Source: Phragmites australis
Taxonomy: Eukaryota > Streptophyta > Magnoliopsida > Poales > Poaceae
Length of the DNA: 64,000 nucleotides
Assembly: GCF_958298935.1 (NCBI RefSeq)
Contig: NC_084936.1
Coordinates: 9,431,501 to 9,495,500 of the forward strand
Direction of reading: 5' to 3'
Shown: positions 22,901 to 33,943 of the stretch, in pieces
Position numbering within the stretch: the first letter of the stretch is position 1
How the letters are laid out: every line of letters begins with the position of its first letter
The notes under the pieces: model-generated
Databases searched by the model: none
The model's input: the letters and a program-made list of their open reading frames with translations, nothing else
Told to the model about the DNA's origin: nothing
Translations under genes and position numbers: made by a program

Positions 22901-24920
22901 CATGCCCCATGGCATGAATTAAAGTTTGAGCTTCGAGGTACATAAAGGTTTTGTGGTTTGGGTAAAAGATATAAGTTCAGTTTTATGCACTTCATCCAAG
23001 ATATAAATGAAAGTACAATAGTAAGTGAACTTACTCTATCGTCCCAAACTTAGAACTTCAAAAAACTTTTTTGGTTCATGCAAAGCAAATAACTTATAAG
23101 ATCCCTTGCAACTGTAGCTTGTAGCTAGCCTACAAAATCTCGGCAAAGTTAACAACTTGCACTGGTGATTTTGTTTCTTTTAAAAAAAACTGTCACTAAT
23201 GGTTTGGTCTGACTCATTTAACAGGCACTTTTATTGTGCGTAAAATGAAGTTAATACAGCTATTCCGAAATATCAACGAGTTGAAAATTAGCATTCTCAA
23301 GGCTACTTTAAAAATAAGGTATGCTAAATTTTGTACAATCTCGGTTCATTGATACCAAACAATGATCAAACTGCATCAAAACACAGATCGCTCCCTCTGA
23401 ATAATATCCTTCAATGAATCTATTACCTCACTAGATTTCGTGTTTACTAAGGCACACATTGGTTTTTTCTGCCTTAGTGGTAGAGTCCAGCTTCTTCTTT
23501 TATCAATTTCGTCCTCACTAAGCTTATAACATGTTGGACCTATCTCAGCATTAAAACAGAAGGAAATAGACTACATAGAATTCAGATTGTGGAGAGGGGG
23601 TTTTTAATCGATTATTAAATAATTAAAAGATTTCAGTCAAAGATAGAGCAGATAACTATATGTTGTTTTGAATGAAAATTTAGTAAAAAATCTGGTTGGT
23701 TAGCTCAGATCACTTTGTAATGTAGCTTCTAGTAACAGGAATGTCTCTACTATGAACACTTAACACACTCTAGGAACTGCAGTCGTCCAAAAAGAAAAAT
23801 AGAGAAGTTTCTGGCTTGTGCCTTGAATGAGAATTGACTATGGACCTGATTCTGATCAGCTCAACTGATCATCACTGGGTGACAAATGTCATAGCAACCA
23901 ACAAAGAATGAACACGTTTCGTAAGTAAATGACTGAAGCAATACACTTTAAAGTGAAACTTCCTCAGTATTACTAATATTAGATTCATATGTGTGTGAGT
24001 GTGTCACAAACATCTAGCAGATTAATATGACACGAAAAAGAGCATACACTGATAGCAACAACCACGACACCTCTCTAGTACCGTTGTCAATTAAATCTCA
24101 AAGAAGAAGACTAGTTTTATTTTTCCTTTTGGAAGTACTGCAGATAATAACAACTTTCAAAACAAGTGGCACCTCAGCTTGATGAGCAGTGCATGTCAAA
24201 CCAAGTATAAACTTACAACATCGATTAGCTTGCCCTAAAATATGATAAATGCATTTTAGAGTAAATGAGATAAGTAATCCTTAGAACTAAACAATTTTTA
24301 ATCTAAGATGCAATTCTAATTCAAAATTATCTGAAAAAATATTTAACAGTAAAATCGAATCAAAGCATGGAGAGAAAGGAATGAAATATGGTTAGAAGCC
24401 ATAGAGAACAAACTAAAATTCTAGACCACAAATAATGTTTTCTACTTTCTATTATTGTGCTCAACAGCTGATTAATGTTAATCAATGTAAAAGTGTAGTA
24501 GACGGCTGGGTGAAGCAACCAGGAATCAACTAGGTGATTCCTGCCCTGCATGGACCATGTGCAGCTCATCAATTACCAGGCAGCTGTATTGGAAGCCGCA
24601 TGGACCATGAGCTCTACGAAACGCAAGCAAATTGAACTACCACCTTCAGAAATTTCGAAATGAATGTAATACCTACAAAAATAGAGAGTGCAGCAGCGTA
24701 CAAACTGAAAACATACTACTGATGGTGTACTGATTGGCCCGAAAACCATCTTTCAGCTAGTTCAGAATATGTCTGCAGCCTTATGAGCATAGCCGCCAAG
24801 CACATTCAGCGTAATCAGCAGCATTCGATCACCGTCATCTCACTAACACGTTGGTGCCACAAAACCCCATCTTCAGCATGAATCTAAGAACCAAGCCACC
24901 AACCAAGTTGAAGAGTTCGC
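19944..24920. other. unassigned AT-rich interval
   Basis: Nearly 5 kb without a recognisable gene or element. Open frames are short and resemble chance. Around 22585-22735 a plus-strand frame of about 50 codons is bordered by AG and GT, but nothing marks it as a real exon. A short repeat of GATGGTGAGAGCCA occurs near 20966 and 20991. This is the longest stretch here that could be low-copy host DNA. Confidence 0.45.
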
Positions 24921-25257
24921 TCATGAAACAAGCATGGGTTGTGGCGTACAGTATGAAGGCATTAGGCTATAGCCTTGCATCGAGCATCTTGCTTCTGTCT
25001 CTGCGCAAGAGAAGCGAGAGGCTACGCCGTTCCAGAGACGAGGTCGCGCAGGTTGCCATTTTGTCGAACACCTTGAGAGCAGTGGCCACGGTACCATACA
25101 TGGGATCGTGAGAATGGAGTTCACCGCAACAGCGACGGTGGCATGCATGGGCAAAGAGGCAGTGGTGGCGGCGGGGGCACTCCCGGGGCCAGCGGGCGCA
25201 GTGGCCGGCGCGCGGGGCAACACCACGTGTCGGCGAGCCGGGTGCCCCCACCGCGTC
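24921..25257 (-). other. GC-rich open segment split by the Reina insertion (part 2)
   Basis: On the minus strand a GC-rich frame runs from the Reina LTR to a stop at 24921, encoding about 110 residues rich in alanine, proline and arginine. If the Reina element and one target copy are removed, it joins in frame to the open segment at 31239-31479. I recognise no domain, and long open frames are common by chance in such GC-rich DNA, so a host exon, a captured fragment or no gene are all possible. Confidence 0.25.
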
Positions 25258-25660
25258 TGTCAGGTTCAGACCAGACGGCAAGAGAAAGAAGAAGCTGTCG
25301 GAACACATCAACGGTCCAGATGACTTGATACCGGTTCACTAAAGATCAGACGCTTCATATCGCTCGGCAATTCGCATTAGAGTTTCCATTTCGGTTAATA
25401 CTGTTACTATCCGACAAATGGTGATTTGGTGCCTAAGAGCGTCTGTAAACGTGATTAGCGACTTAATGACTGTACTGGGGTATAAAACCCGTAACTAATC
25501 GAGAAAAGGGCATCATCCAATTGCCATATTCGCTTGTTCATCTTAGAGTAGAGCTAGCAGTAGAAAAGTTTCTCTTCTCTTCCCAATTCCTCCTCTGTTC
25601 TTTCCCCTTTCCCTTCGATTTCTGTCAGTTTCGATCCAATTGTTTGGTTGGAACTTGACA
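25258..25660 (+). repeat. 5' LTR of the Reina-like element
   Basis: It starts TGTCAGGTTCAGACC and ends GGAACTTGACA, with inverted TGTCA/TGACA termini. GTATAAAAC near 25481 is the likely TATA box. It is exactly the same length as the 3' LTR. Confidence 0.92.
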
Positions 25661-25661
25661 A

Positions 25662-25675
25662 GGGTATCAGAGCCT
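25662..25675 (+). promoter_or_regulatory. primer-binding site of the Reina-like element
   Basis: GGGTATCAGAGCC follows the LTR by one base and complements the initiator methionine tRNA 3' end apart from the first base. Confidence 0.8.
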
Positions 25676-25929
25676 ACTTCCTCGGTGGAAAATTTTGCAT
25701 CGATCCGGTGAAGGCGAGGGTTGCAGGACTTGTTCCTGTGTAAAATTCCAGGAGCTTGATCCGATCGGCTGCAGGTGGTGACGGCGAGGTGTGGATTCAG
25801 GAGAAGGTTTCAGGATTAATTCCTGAGTAAAATTCTGAATCCGATCTCCACATCGGACGGTGGTAGACTGATCTGATTTGGCTGATAAGGGAAGGAATTG
25901 ATCCGAACCGACCAGATCAGAAGGCGAAG

Positions 25930-27230
25930 ATGATTGTGATGACTCGGACTAAGGCAGATGAGGAGGTTCAGAACCTGAGATCTGAAATGCAGGTGCTGCA
26001 ATCCGATATTACTTCCTTGAAGAACCTCAAGGGTGAAATGGATGAAATCAAGGGCATGCTCAAGACTTTACTCATCTCCAGCCAGAAGAAAAATGTGGAA
26101 GAGGCTAACAAGGTAATATCGCCAAATTCAGGTGTTATCCTCGAAGGAACCAGTGATGCTTTCAATTGTGAGATCACTGAGACCAGAACATTGCCTGAAC
26201 CCAAAATCCCCAACAAGATCCCAGAGAATGAAACTATTCATAAATTAGAACCATATCCTTCCCAACACTTAACTACAACCTTCCACCAATACCACCTCAG
26301 CCAAACCATACCTATTTCAACAACAACACTCATAAAACAACCTTACCTACATACCCTCATTCCAACACTCAAAATGCCTGCCAACTTTTTTTCCCACCCA
26401 TCCCTCAGTCATGAACAATACCATCCCTCATTTCCATTCCAGAACACACAACCCCCACCAGAATACAACTTACCATTTAGACCCTTCGACACCTCCAGTT
26501 ATTTCAGGCCTCCTAACCATTCACACTCAGCCAGATATGATAACCATGAGTATAAAAATAGTCCCAAGTTAGATATGCCATACTTCACAGGTGATAACCC
26601 AGTTGGTTGGATCCGACAATGTGAGAGGTACTTTGAACTCACTGGTACTCTAGAATACCTCAAAGTGAAAATTGCATCAGCATACATGTCTGGCCGAGCA
26701 GATACTTAGTGAAGAGGAACTGGTATCTTACTTCAGCACCATTTACCTTCCTGGATACAATTCTACCACTTGGTCTGTGATAGATTTGCTGATGCCAGCC
26801 CCTATGATGCTATGGAAAAATTTCATGAAGTGCATCAAACCTCTTCAATGACCACCTATATTGATAATTTTGAAGAAGCAATGGTCCTTCTGAAAAGAGA
26901 CAATCCTTCCTTGTAGGAAATTTTTTTCATCGCCAGTTTTGTTAGGGGCCTTAAACAGGATATCAGACATTTTGTAGAGTGTCACAAACCACAAAATTTA
27001 CTCGAGGCTTACTGGTATGCTCGTCATTTGGAACATACTGGTTCTTCTAGACCCCCTCATATGCCATCTACATACAGCAGGAACACTTCTACATTTAGAA
27101 GCTCCAATTGGAAAGAGGGAACTTCCAATTCTTCAAGACCTAGGACTGGCAATCAGAACCAGAAAGAACAATCCAAATGTTATTTCTGTAAAGAACCTTG
27201 GGTCTTTGGACATAAATGCAAAAATGGAAA
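25930..27230 (+). pseudogene. gypsy gag, decayed
   Basis: The ATG at 25930 opens a frame with an N-terminal, probably coiled-coil stretch (LRSEMQVLQSDITSLKNLKG), a proline-rich linker and the start of the capsid domain (YFTGDNPVGWIRQCERYF). A stop at 26708 and a frame change follow. The capsid continues as YDAMEKFHEVHQT and SFVRGLKQDIRHF to about 27010. The knuckle CYFCKEPWVFGHKC at 27178-27219 has the longer spacing usual for chromoviruses. Gag and pol are normally one frame in this clade, so the breaks are decay. Confidence 0.8.
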
Positions 27231-28242
27231 AACAGTAAATGCTACATTGGTGGAGGATTCTGACAATACTGATTATCCCTCAGTAATTCATGCCATCCTT
27301 CTCGACAGTGACACTGGTACAACAGAAACTATCCAAGTAGATGAGGTATTTGAGCATGAGTTAATTCCTACACCTACCAGTCCTACTCAACAACGGGAAA
27401 CAAAACTTCTTCACATATCTACTCATGCTCTTAGTGGTATACCGACTAATTCGACTTTCTCATTACTCTTGTTCATTAATGGAGTGAAGGCAATCGCATT
27501 GGTTGACAGTGGGAGTTCTTGTTCCTTTATGGACTGCAAACTAGCTATACAAGCTAACCTTCCAATTCACAACATAGTCCCCCTTATGGTAACAGTAGCA
27601 GATGGTGGTCAAATGTATACCGATGCCTCAGTCAATTGTGAGTATGTCACACAGAATACTTCCTTTACTACCACCTTCAGACTCATTCCTCTAAAAACAT
27701 TTGATATTATTCTGGGAACTGACTGGATTAAGCAACACAGTCCTATCAGCCTGGATCTTAATGCTAGAACTCTACAAATTGTGAAGGATGGCCAAGCTAT
27801 CACATTTATAGATTCTACACAAATAGAAATAGCACCCATTCTGAAAACCAACAAGCTGAACAAGCTTCTCTGCAAGAGTGTACTGGGATTCTTCATCATT
27901 TGTCAGGAAAATATAGAATCTACTCCCACTGATGCTCACTGCCTCCACCATATTACAACTGAATTCCACTCAGCTCCATTTGATATTGCAGAGATATTAC
28001 AGGAGTATGTTGATCTCTTTGAAGAAATTCAGTCCTTACCACCTACAAGAGCATGTGATCATACAATTCCCCTGCAACCAAATGCCTCTCCTCCAAACAT
28101 AAGGCCTTACAGGATTCCCCACCACAAAAAGAATGCACTAGAACAGTTGATACAGGAGATGCTCAAAACTGAGATGATTAAACCGAGTTCTAGTCCTTAT
28201 TCATCTCCTGCCTTACTAGTCCGAAAGAAAGATGGCTCCTAG
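27231..28242 (+). pseudogene. gypsy protease and start of reverse transcriptase
   Basis: The frame is open from gag through the aspartic protease, with the intact active site ALVDSGSSCSF at about 27496-27528 and the later ILGTDWI flap-side motif near 27709. The reverse transcriptase N-terminus follows (RPYRIPHHKKNALEQLI, SSSPYSSPALLVRKKDGS). It ends at a TAG where tryptophan is expected in the conserved DGSWR motif, consistent with TGG-to-TAG change. Protease residues look intact, but no full polyprotein could be made. Confidence 0.8.
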
Positions 28243-28245
28243 AGA

Positions 28246-29423
28246 TTGGTGGTGGATTACAGATCTCTTAATGCAGTGACAATTAAGAATAAATTCCCTA
28301 TTCCAGTAATTGAAGACTTACTCGATGAATTACATGGTGCTGCCTTCTTCACCAAAATTGATCTTCGCTCGGGTTATCACCAAATAAGAATGCATAAAGA
28401 TGATATTTCCAAAACTGCCTTCAGAACGCATTTGGGCCATTATGAATAGCTACTCATGCCATTTGGTCTCACAAATGCCCCGGCAACATTTCAATCACTC
28501 ATGAATACAATCTTTGTAGATCACCTCAGAGATTTTATCCTGGTTTTCTTTGATGACATTCTAGTATATAGCAAAACTTGGCAAGCCCACAAAGACCATC
28601 TCAAGACAGTTCTGAATATTCTGAGAGCTCACCAACTAAAAGCTAAATTCAGCAAATGTGTATTTGCAGCAACTGAGGTTGAATATTTGGGCCACATCAT
28701 TTCTAACAAAGGAGTGGCCACAGATCCAAAGAAAATAGAGGATATTCAAAGATGGTCAATTCCTGATTCAGTCACAAAATTGAGAAGCTTTTTGGGTATG
28801 ACAGGATATTGTAGAAGATTTATCTATAACTATGGTGTCATTTGTCGACCATTACATGATTTACTCAAGAAAGACTCCTTTCACTGGATCAACACACACA
28901 AGCCTTCATCAACCTCAAAAGAGCAATGTCTTCACCACCTGTCTTAGCATTGCCAAACTTTTCTCTACCTTTTGTTCTTGAAACTTATGCTTGCAATACT
29001 AGCATAGGAGCAGTTCTCATGCAGCAAGGAAGACCTATTGCATTCTATAGCAAAGTCCTTGGACCTAAAGCTGCTAGCCAATCAATTTATGATAAAGAAG
29101 CTTCAGCAATCTTGGCAGCCCTCAAACGATGGCGACACTACTTTTTGGGCAGCAAACTAGTGATCAAAACAGATCAACAAAGTCTAAAATATATCACTAG
29201 TCAGAAAATACTTGAGGGAGTGCAACACAAACTTCTACTCAAGCTGTTGGAATTTGATTATGTGGTTGAATACAAAAAGGGCAAAGAAAACAAAGTGGCA
29301 GATGCTTTATCAAGAATTCCTCATCCACCTGTCTCACAACAATCTTGCAGTGCAATCAGTGTATGTGTTCCAGATTGGGTGGAGGACATTAAGTCTAGCT
29401 GCATCAATGACCCAAAGTGTTAG
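28246..29423 (+). pseudogene. gypsy reverse transcriptase and RNase H, decayed
   Basis: Conserved blocks occur in order: [33 protein letters not shown], then a TAG where HYEW is expected (28447), [13 protein letters not shown], and the catalytic VFFDDILVYS near 28545. A frameshift near 28900 precedes RNase H, which has LETYACNTSIGAVLMQ, KEASAILAALKRWRHY, IKTDQQSL and KENKVADALSR. The TYACN position normally carries catalytic aspartate (TDAS-like), so RNase H may also be damaged. Confidence 0.8.
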
Positions 29424-30819
29424 CTCATTCTGCAGAAAATACTTACTGCACCTAACAAAGACAATGTCGATTATACATTGACAGATGGTGTCATTAGATA
29501 CAAGAGAAGGATTTATGTGGGAGAGGGCAATACAACAAGAAGATAAATCTTTGACTCTCTGCATTCATCTTCAATTGGAGGACATTCTGGAATCAAAGCT
29601 ACATATCAAAGGATTAAAAAGCTTTTTCATTGGCCTCACCTAAAACCACAAATCCATAACTGGATCAATGAGTGTCCAATCTACCAAGTATCCAAGGCTG
29701 AACATGTGCAGGTACCAGGTCTTCTTGAACCCCTGCCTATTCCTGATATGGCTTGGTCACACATTTCCATGGATTTTATTGAGGGATTGCCCAAATCCAA
29801 GGAAGAGATGTCATTCTTGTAGTAGTTGACAGATTGACAAAATATGCTCATTTCATTGCACTCTCAAATCCATATATAGTCCATGATGTTGCACAATTAT
29901 TCCTTGATAATATCTTGAGGTTACATGGCTTGCTGGCAGTAATAATAACAGATCGAGATCGAATATTCACGAGCACCTTATGGCAAGATCTCTTCAAAAC
30001 TCTCAAGGTTTCATTGCACATGAGTACAGCATATCACCCCTAATCCGATGGGCAAACTAAAAGAGTCAATCAGTGCATTGAAAATTATCTTCGATGTATG
30101 ACTTTTAAGGAACCGAACAAGTGGTACACCTGACTCCCATTAGCTGAGTATTGGTATAACACTACTTACCATACTAGCATCAAGATGAATCCATTTCAAG
30201 CTCTGTATGGCTACGATCCTCCTCTGGTTGGGGCATTTTCAGTTCCTGGTAATATCACAGAGGAAGCAAAAACAACCATTGCTGAAAAAGAGAGCATTCT
30301 TAAACAACTCAAGGCCAACATGAAGCAAGCACAGGAAAGAATGAAGTTCTATGCCAACAGGAACAGATCTGAAAGATCATTCAAAGTTGGAGATATGGTC
30401 TATCTTAAAATCCAACCATATAGAGAAAATGCTCTAGGATTAAAGAAATCCCTCAAACTTGCTTCCACGTTCTATGGTCCCTTCAGAGTATTGGACAAAG
30501 TGGGAAAGGTGGCTTATAGACTACTACTCCCTGATCATGCAACAATTCATCCTATTTTTCATGTCAGCCAGCTCAAGAAGCATCTGGGTCCAAGAGTTGT
30601 TCCTCTACCACATCTCCCTCTCATTGATGCTGACGACAGAATTAAGACTGAACCTGTTGCGTTGCTGGACAGACGCATGATTCCAAGAAACAACGAACTA
30701 GTGGTCCAATGGTTAGTTCAGTGGCTAAATTTGGCGCCGAAAGATGCAACTTGGGAAGACGCATCATTCATTAAACATGCATTCCCTGGATTCTACTCAT
30801 TGAGGACTAGGAGTAACTG
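29424..30819 (+). pseudogene. gypsy integrase with C-terminal chromodomain, decayed
   Basis: The zinc domain shows GGHSGIKATYQRIK and then CPIYQVSKAEH, with tyrosine where the second cysteine is expected. The core has SMDFIEGLP near 29767 and ITDRDRIFTS near 29947. The third catalytic residue, normally glutamate in DGQTERVN, is lysine (DGQTKRVN near 30048), just after a stop. The C-terminal part is open from 30185 to 30820: GPFRVLDKVGKVAYRL, HPIFHVSQLKKH, and a chromodomain from about 30650 (LVQWLNLAPKDATWED). Chromodomains guide these elements towards particular chromatin. Confidence 0.8.
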
Positions 30820-30834
30820 AAAGGGGGGGGGGGG
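30820..30834 (+). promoter_or_regulatory. polypurine tract of the Reina-like element
   Basis: An A-then-G run with twelve consecutive G residues sits one base before the 3' LTR start and would prime plus-strand synthesis. Confidence 0.85.
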
Positions 30835-30835
30835 T

Positions 30836-31238
30836 TGTCAGGTTCAGACCAGACGACAAGAGGAAGAAGAAGCTGTCGGGACACATCAACGGTCCAGATG
30901 ACTTGATACCAGTTCACTAAAGATTAGACGCTTCATATCGCTTGGCAATTCGCATTAGAGTTCCCATTTCGGTTAATACTGTTACTATCCGACAAATGGT
31001 GATTTGGCGCCTAAGAGCGTCTGTAATCATGATTAGCGACTTAATTACTGTACTGGGGTATAAAACCCATAACTAATCGAGAAAATGGCATCATCGAGTT
31101 GCCATATTCACTTGTTCATCTTAGAGTAGAGCTAGCAGTAGAAAAGTTCCTCTTCTCTTCCCTGTTCCTCCTCTGTTCTTTTCCCTTTCCCTTCAATTTC
31201 TGTCAGTTTTGATCCAATTGTTTGGTTGGAACTTGACA
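30836..31238 (+). repeat. 3' LTR of the Reina-like element
   Basis: 403 bp with the same TGTCAGG start and GAACTTGACA end as 25258-25660. About two dozen substitutions by eye separate the two copies, many of them transitions. Confidence 0.92.
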
Positions 31239-31479
31239 GCTTCTCCCATGGCCGGGCTCGTCCACGCGCCGCGCGCCTATTGATGCTCATCCCGTGGTCA
31301 GGCATGGCTACGCACCCGCCCGGTGCTCCTTTCGTAGTGGTGAGGTGGCGATGGCGCCGGCAGGGTAGGCGGAGGGCAGCAACTGCGTGCGGGGAAGAAG
31401 GGAGGAGGGCGGAGACGCGTCTGGAGGAGAAGGCGACTGCGCCACCGAATCTAGCTTGAGTGAGAGAGGTGGCGAGCAT
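31239..31479 (-). other. GC-rich open segment split by the Reina insertion (part 1)
   Basis: On the minus strand an ATG at 31479 opens about 80 codons, starting MLATSLTQARF, that run to the Reina LTR. Rejoined with 24921-25257 the frame would total about 190 codons. The composition is arginine- and alanine-rich with no domain I know. It could be a chance frame in GC-rich sequence. Confidence 0.25.
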
Positions 31480-31576
31480 GGTGGAGGCAGCGGCCGTCGT
31501 GCTCAGGAGACGAGGTTGCCCGGCAGCGATGGGAGGAGGAGGCGGTAGTGGCGCCCTTCCTTGGATGGTGTGGTCG

Positions 31577-31733
31577 TCGGGCCAATTTGACCATTTGCCA
31601 CCGTTAAAAGTAAGCTTTTTTATTTGCCATTTAGCTCATAGTCATAGATTTATGTGGTCTTATATATCATTGATATGGATGACATTATAATTAAAGGGTC
31701 AAACTTTCGGTGGCAAATCATCAATTTTCCCGA
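31577..31733. mobile_element. small MITE-like inverted-repeat element
   Basis: About 157 bp. The left arm runs from TCGGGCC through ATTTGCCACCG; inverted, the right arm runs from TCGGGAAAATTGA through ATTTGCCACCG, matching over roughly 25 bp with one gap. The interior is AT-rich and non-coding. The target duplication is unclear, so I do not assign a superfamily. Confidence 0.55.
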
Positions 31734-31761
31734 TCATCGGTGAACTAGCACGAGCGATGGA

Positions 31762-32579
31762 TAGGGCATAGCAGTTTTACCTGTTTATTCACGAGTAAAT
31801 ATCTTAATAGAGTTGGATTTGTTGCTTATTTGTTGCCTGGACACATTCGTGATGCAAATTGCTATTTGATGAGTATACATGTATGAGTATGTATATATAT
31901 ACACGAGTAATTGGGTGTTACAGGTATGGATTAGTTTTACCCATACTCGTACCTCCCCCCCCCCTCTCTCTCTATATATATGACATGCGGACTAATCCCA
32001 AATTCAACCCCACTTCCCATCCACTATCGACTTCATTCCCTAACCTAATCCCATCCACCACCACCTCAATCCCCAATCCAACTCCGCCACCACCCCCAGG
32101 CCCGAGTGCCCTATCGCCACCCCCGAGCCTGAGTGCCTTGCCGCCACCCCCTGTCGTCCCTCCTCCATCTGCCACACCTCCGCCCCGAGAGCCTCGTCGT
32201 TTGCCACCCCACCACTAGAGGACCCCATAGTCCGCCACCCCTCCGCTCGTCTACCGCCCGAGAGGCCTGCCACTGGCCCCCAGGCCTGAGAGCTTTGCCA
32301 CCTGTCTGCCCCATCGCCCCTTCTCCATCCACCGCCCTCTTCTCACTGACTCACCTCCCATTCTCTCCCTCTACCTCGGTCGAGCCTCGCTGCACTCTCC
32401 TCGCCGATGGAACATCGTCACTACTATAGAGGGTAAATGGGTATACCCGCAGAAGATGAGTTTGTTCCTCGCTCTTTGCCTACGGGCATTCACGGGTATT
32501 CTGTGGACATGCTAAAAACTAGCAGATACGAGTATGGGAGAGTATTAATTGCACTTGTCATACCCGATTGCCATACCTA
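31762..32579. mobile_element. probable non-autonomous hAT element
   Basis: The right end reads inverted as TAGGTATGGCAATCGGG, a terminus common in grass hAT elements, and the left end reads TAGGGCATAGCAGTTTTACC. The 8-bp flanks GCGATGGA and GCGGCAGA agree at five positions and differ only by transitions. The interior holds a CT/TA microsatellite near 31956-31981 and a proline-codon-rich stretch (31985-32400) that is probably not a gene. Confidence 0.45.
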
Positions 32580-32789
32580 GCGGCAGAGGGGGAGGGGAAG
32601 GAGAGGAGGAAGGAGCTAGGGGAAGAAAGGATCACGATCCGTGCTCTGGGAGGACTCGCGAAGACTTAGATATCAACGCTCAGAGCTCAAGATCCGACAG
32701 CTCTCCCTATAACTTGATTCAATAGTCTAGTCTATTTGGATTACGTGGCTTAATCAAGGGGCGAGAAATAGACGGGATTTAGATTATAA

Positions 32790-33943
32790 AGATTTTGCGA
32801 TGTCCAGTCAGGTATGTGTGAATCGGATCCATGAACAAGGTTAAACACATCTTCCAATAGGAAGCTGTTTACAAAGTAAATAGAGGTAATAATGTCTTCT
32901 TTTGGAAGGATGTTTGGTTGGGTGAAACACATCTTAAAATACAATTCCCTGGCCTTTTGAACTTGTGTGCTGATCCAGATTTACTTGTCCCTAAACGCTG
33001 GGCTGAAAATAAGTGGGATATTCAATTTAATAGAAGCTTGGTAGCAACTGATCTCCCCCAGTGGGAGGAGCTGATGCATAAACTGTATATTGTTCAGCTA
33101 AATGACTTGGAAGATAAGGTGATTTGGGCTCTTAATAAATCAAGGAGATTTACCACAAAATCCCTTTATAGGTTCCTGACGTTTGAAAGGGTCTTTAGCA
33201 AGGGGGCTAATAAGATTTGGGCAACCAAATTACCTCTTAGAATCAAGATTTTCTTATGACAGATGTTACATAATAAACTCCCAGTTGCTTCCTCTCTTGA
33301 GAAGAGGGGTTGAAAAGGGAATATACACTACTATCTTTGTGGAAAACCTGAGAATGTCAATCATATATTTTTTTGGTGTGCCCTGGCTCAGTTCTTTTGG
33401 AGTGTTCTGAGAGATGTCTTTGATTGAAATGGATTCGCTACCTCGGTAGCTGACTTATGGGCAAGATGGCTTTCGAAGTCTTTCAAAATCTCTCAAAACG
33501 TAGGAACTTTCCTTTTTGCAAGTATGGCTTGGGCCCTGTGGTGGACTAGAAATGCTATGGCGATTGAGAAGAACTTCCCCAAGAAGCCTGCCAAGGTACT
33601 AATTCTTGCTATATCGTTCGTGCAGAAATAGAACATTCTTCTACGCAATGATAATAAGTTAAAAGTGGACAGTGCCTTGTCTCGAGCCCGAATGTGGCTT
33701 CGGGACTTCTCCCCTGGCACTGCTCCAGTGTTTGATGTTGGCAATCTGTAATTTGATGACCATGTTCTTGTTGTAATAGGATAGTAATTTGCTATCTCTG
33801 GCCATTGCGATCGGGTCTTGCTGTTCGCGACTTGTGCTCCTCTAGTCCGTTGGTAACTCCAGCCTGTCCTGTATATGACCTGATGCTTGTAAACCTGTTT
33901 ATCAGATTTCAATAAAAACCGAGGTAATCTCTGTTAAAAAAAA
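32790..33943 (+). pseudogene. LINE (L1-type) 3' end, 5'-truncated
   Basis: The frame shows FFWKDVWLG, the region after the reverse transcriptase of plant LINEs, then a zinc-binding RT-associated domain: TKLPLRIKIFL, then after a stop QMLHNKLPVASSLEKRG, YYLCGKPENVNHIFFWC, LAQFFW. Several stops interrupt it. The tail has AATAAAA at 33911 and an A8 run at 33936-33943, as expected for a poly(A)-ended LINE copy. The endonuclease and most of the reverse transcriptase are missing, typical of 5' truncation during target-primed reverse transcription. The 5' limit is approximate and no target duplication was found. Confidence 0.75.

Larger units (their letters stand above)
25258..31238 (+). mobile_element. 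Ty3/gypsy chromovirus (Reina-like), structurally complete, decayed
   Basis: The 5981-bp element has two 403-bp LTRs, a primer-binding site, gag, protease, reverse transcriptase, RNase H, integrase and a C-terminal chromodomain, then a polypurine tract. Flanks GCGTC (25253-25257) and GCTTC (31239-31243) form a 5-bp target duplication with one mismatch. Short LTRs, total size near 6 kb and the chromodomain point to the Reina clade. The LTRs differ at about two dozen positions by eye (near 6%), so it is younger than the Sireviruses here. Stops, frameshifts and a changed integrase glutamate make it non-functional. Confidence 0.9.

Noticed and set aside
19944..24920. A host gene in the large empty interval
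   Set aside because: No frame over about 100 codons, no coherent set of exons and no recognisable domain; only a weak single-exon candidate remains.
31985..32420. Proline-rich plus-strand frames (extensin-like)
   Set aside because: Low-complexity CCACC repeats inside a probable hAT element; no signal peptide or extensin motif pattern, and frames exist on both strands.
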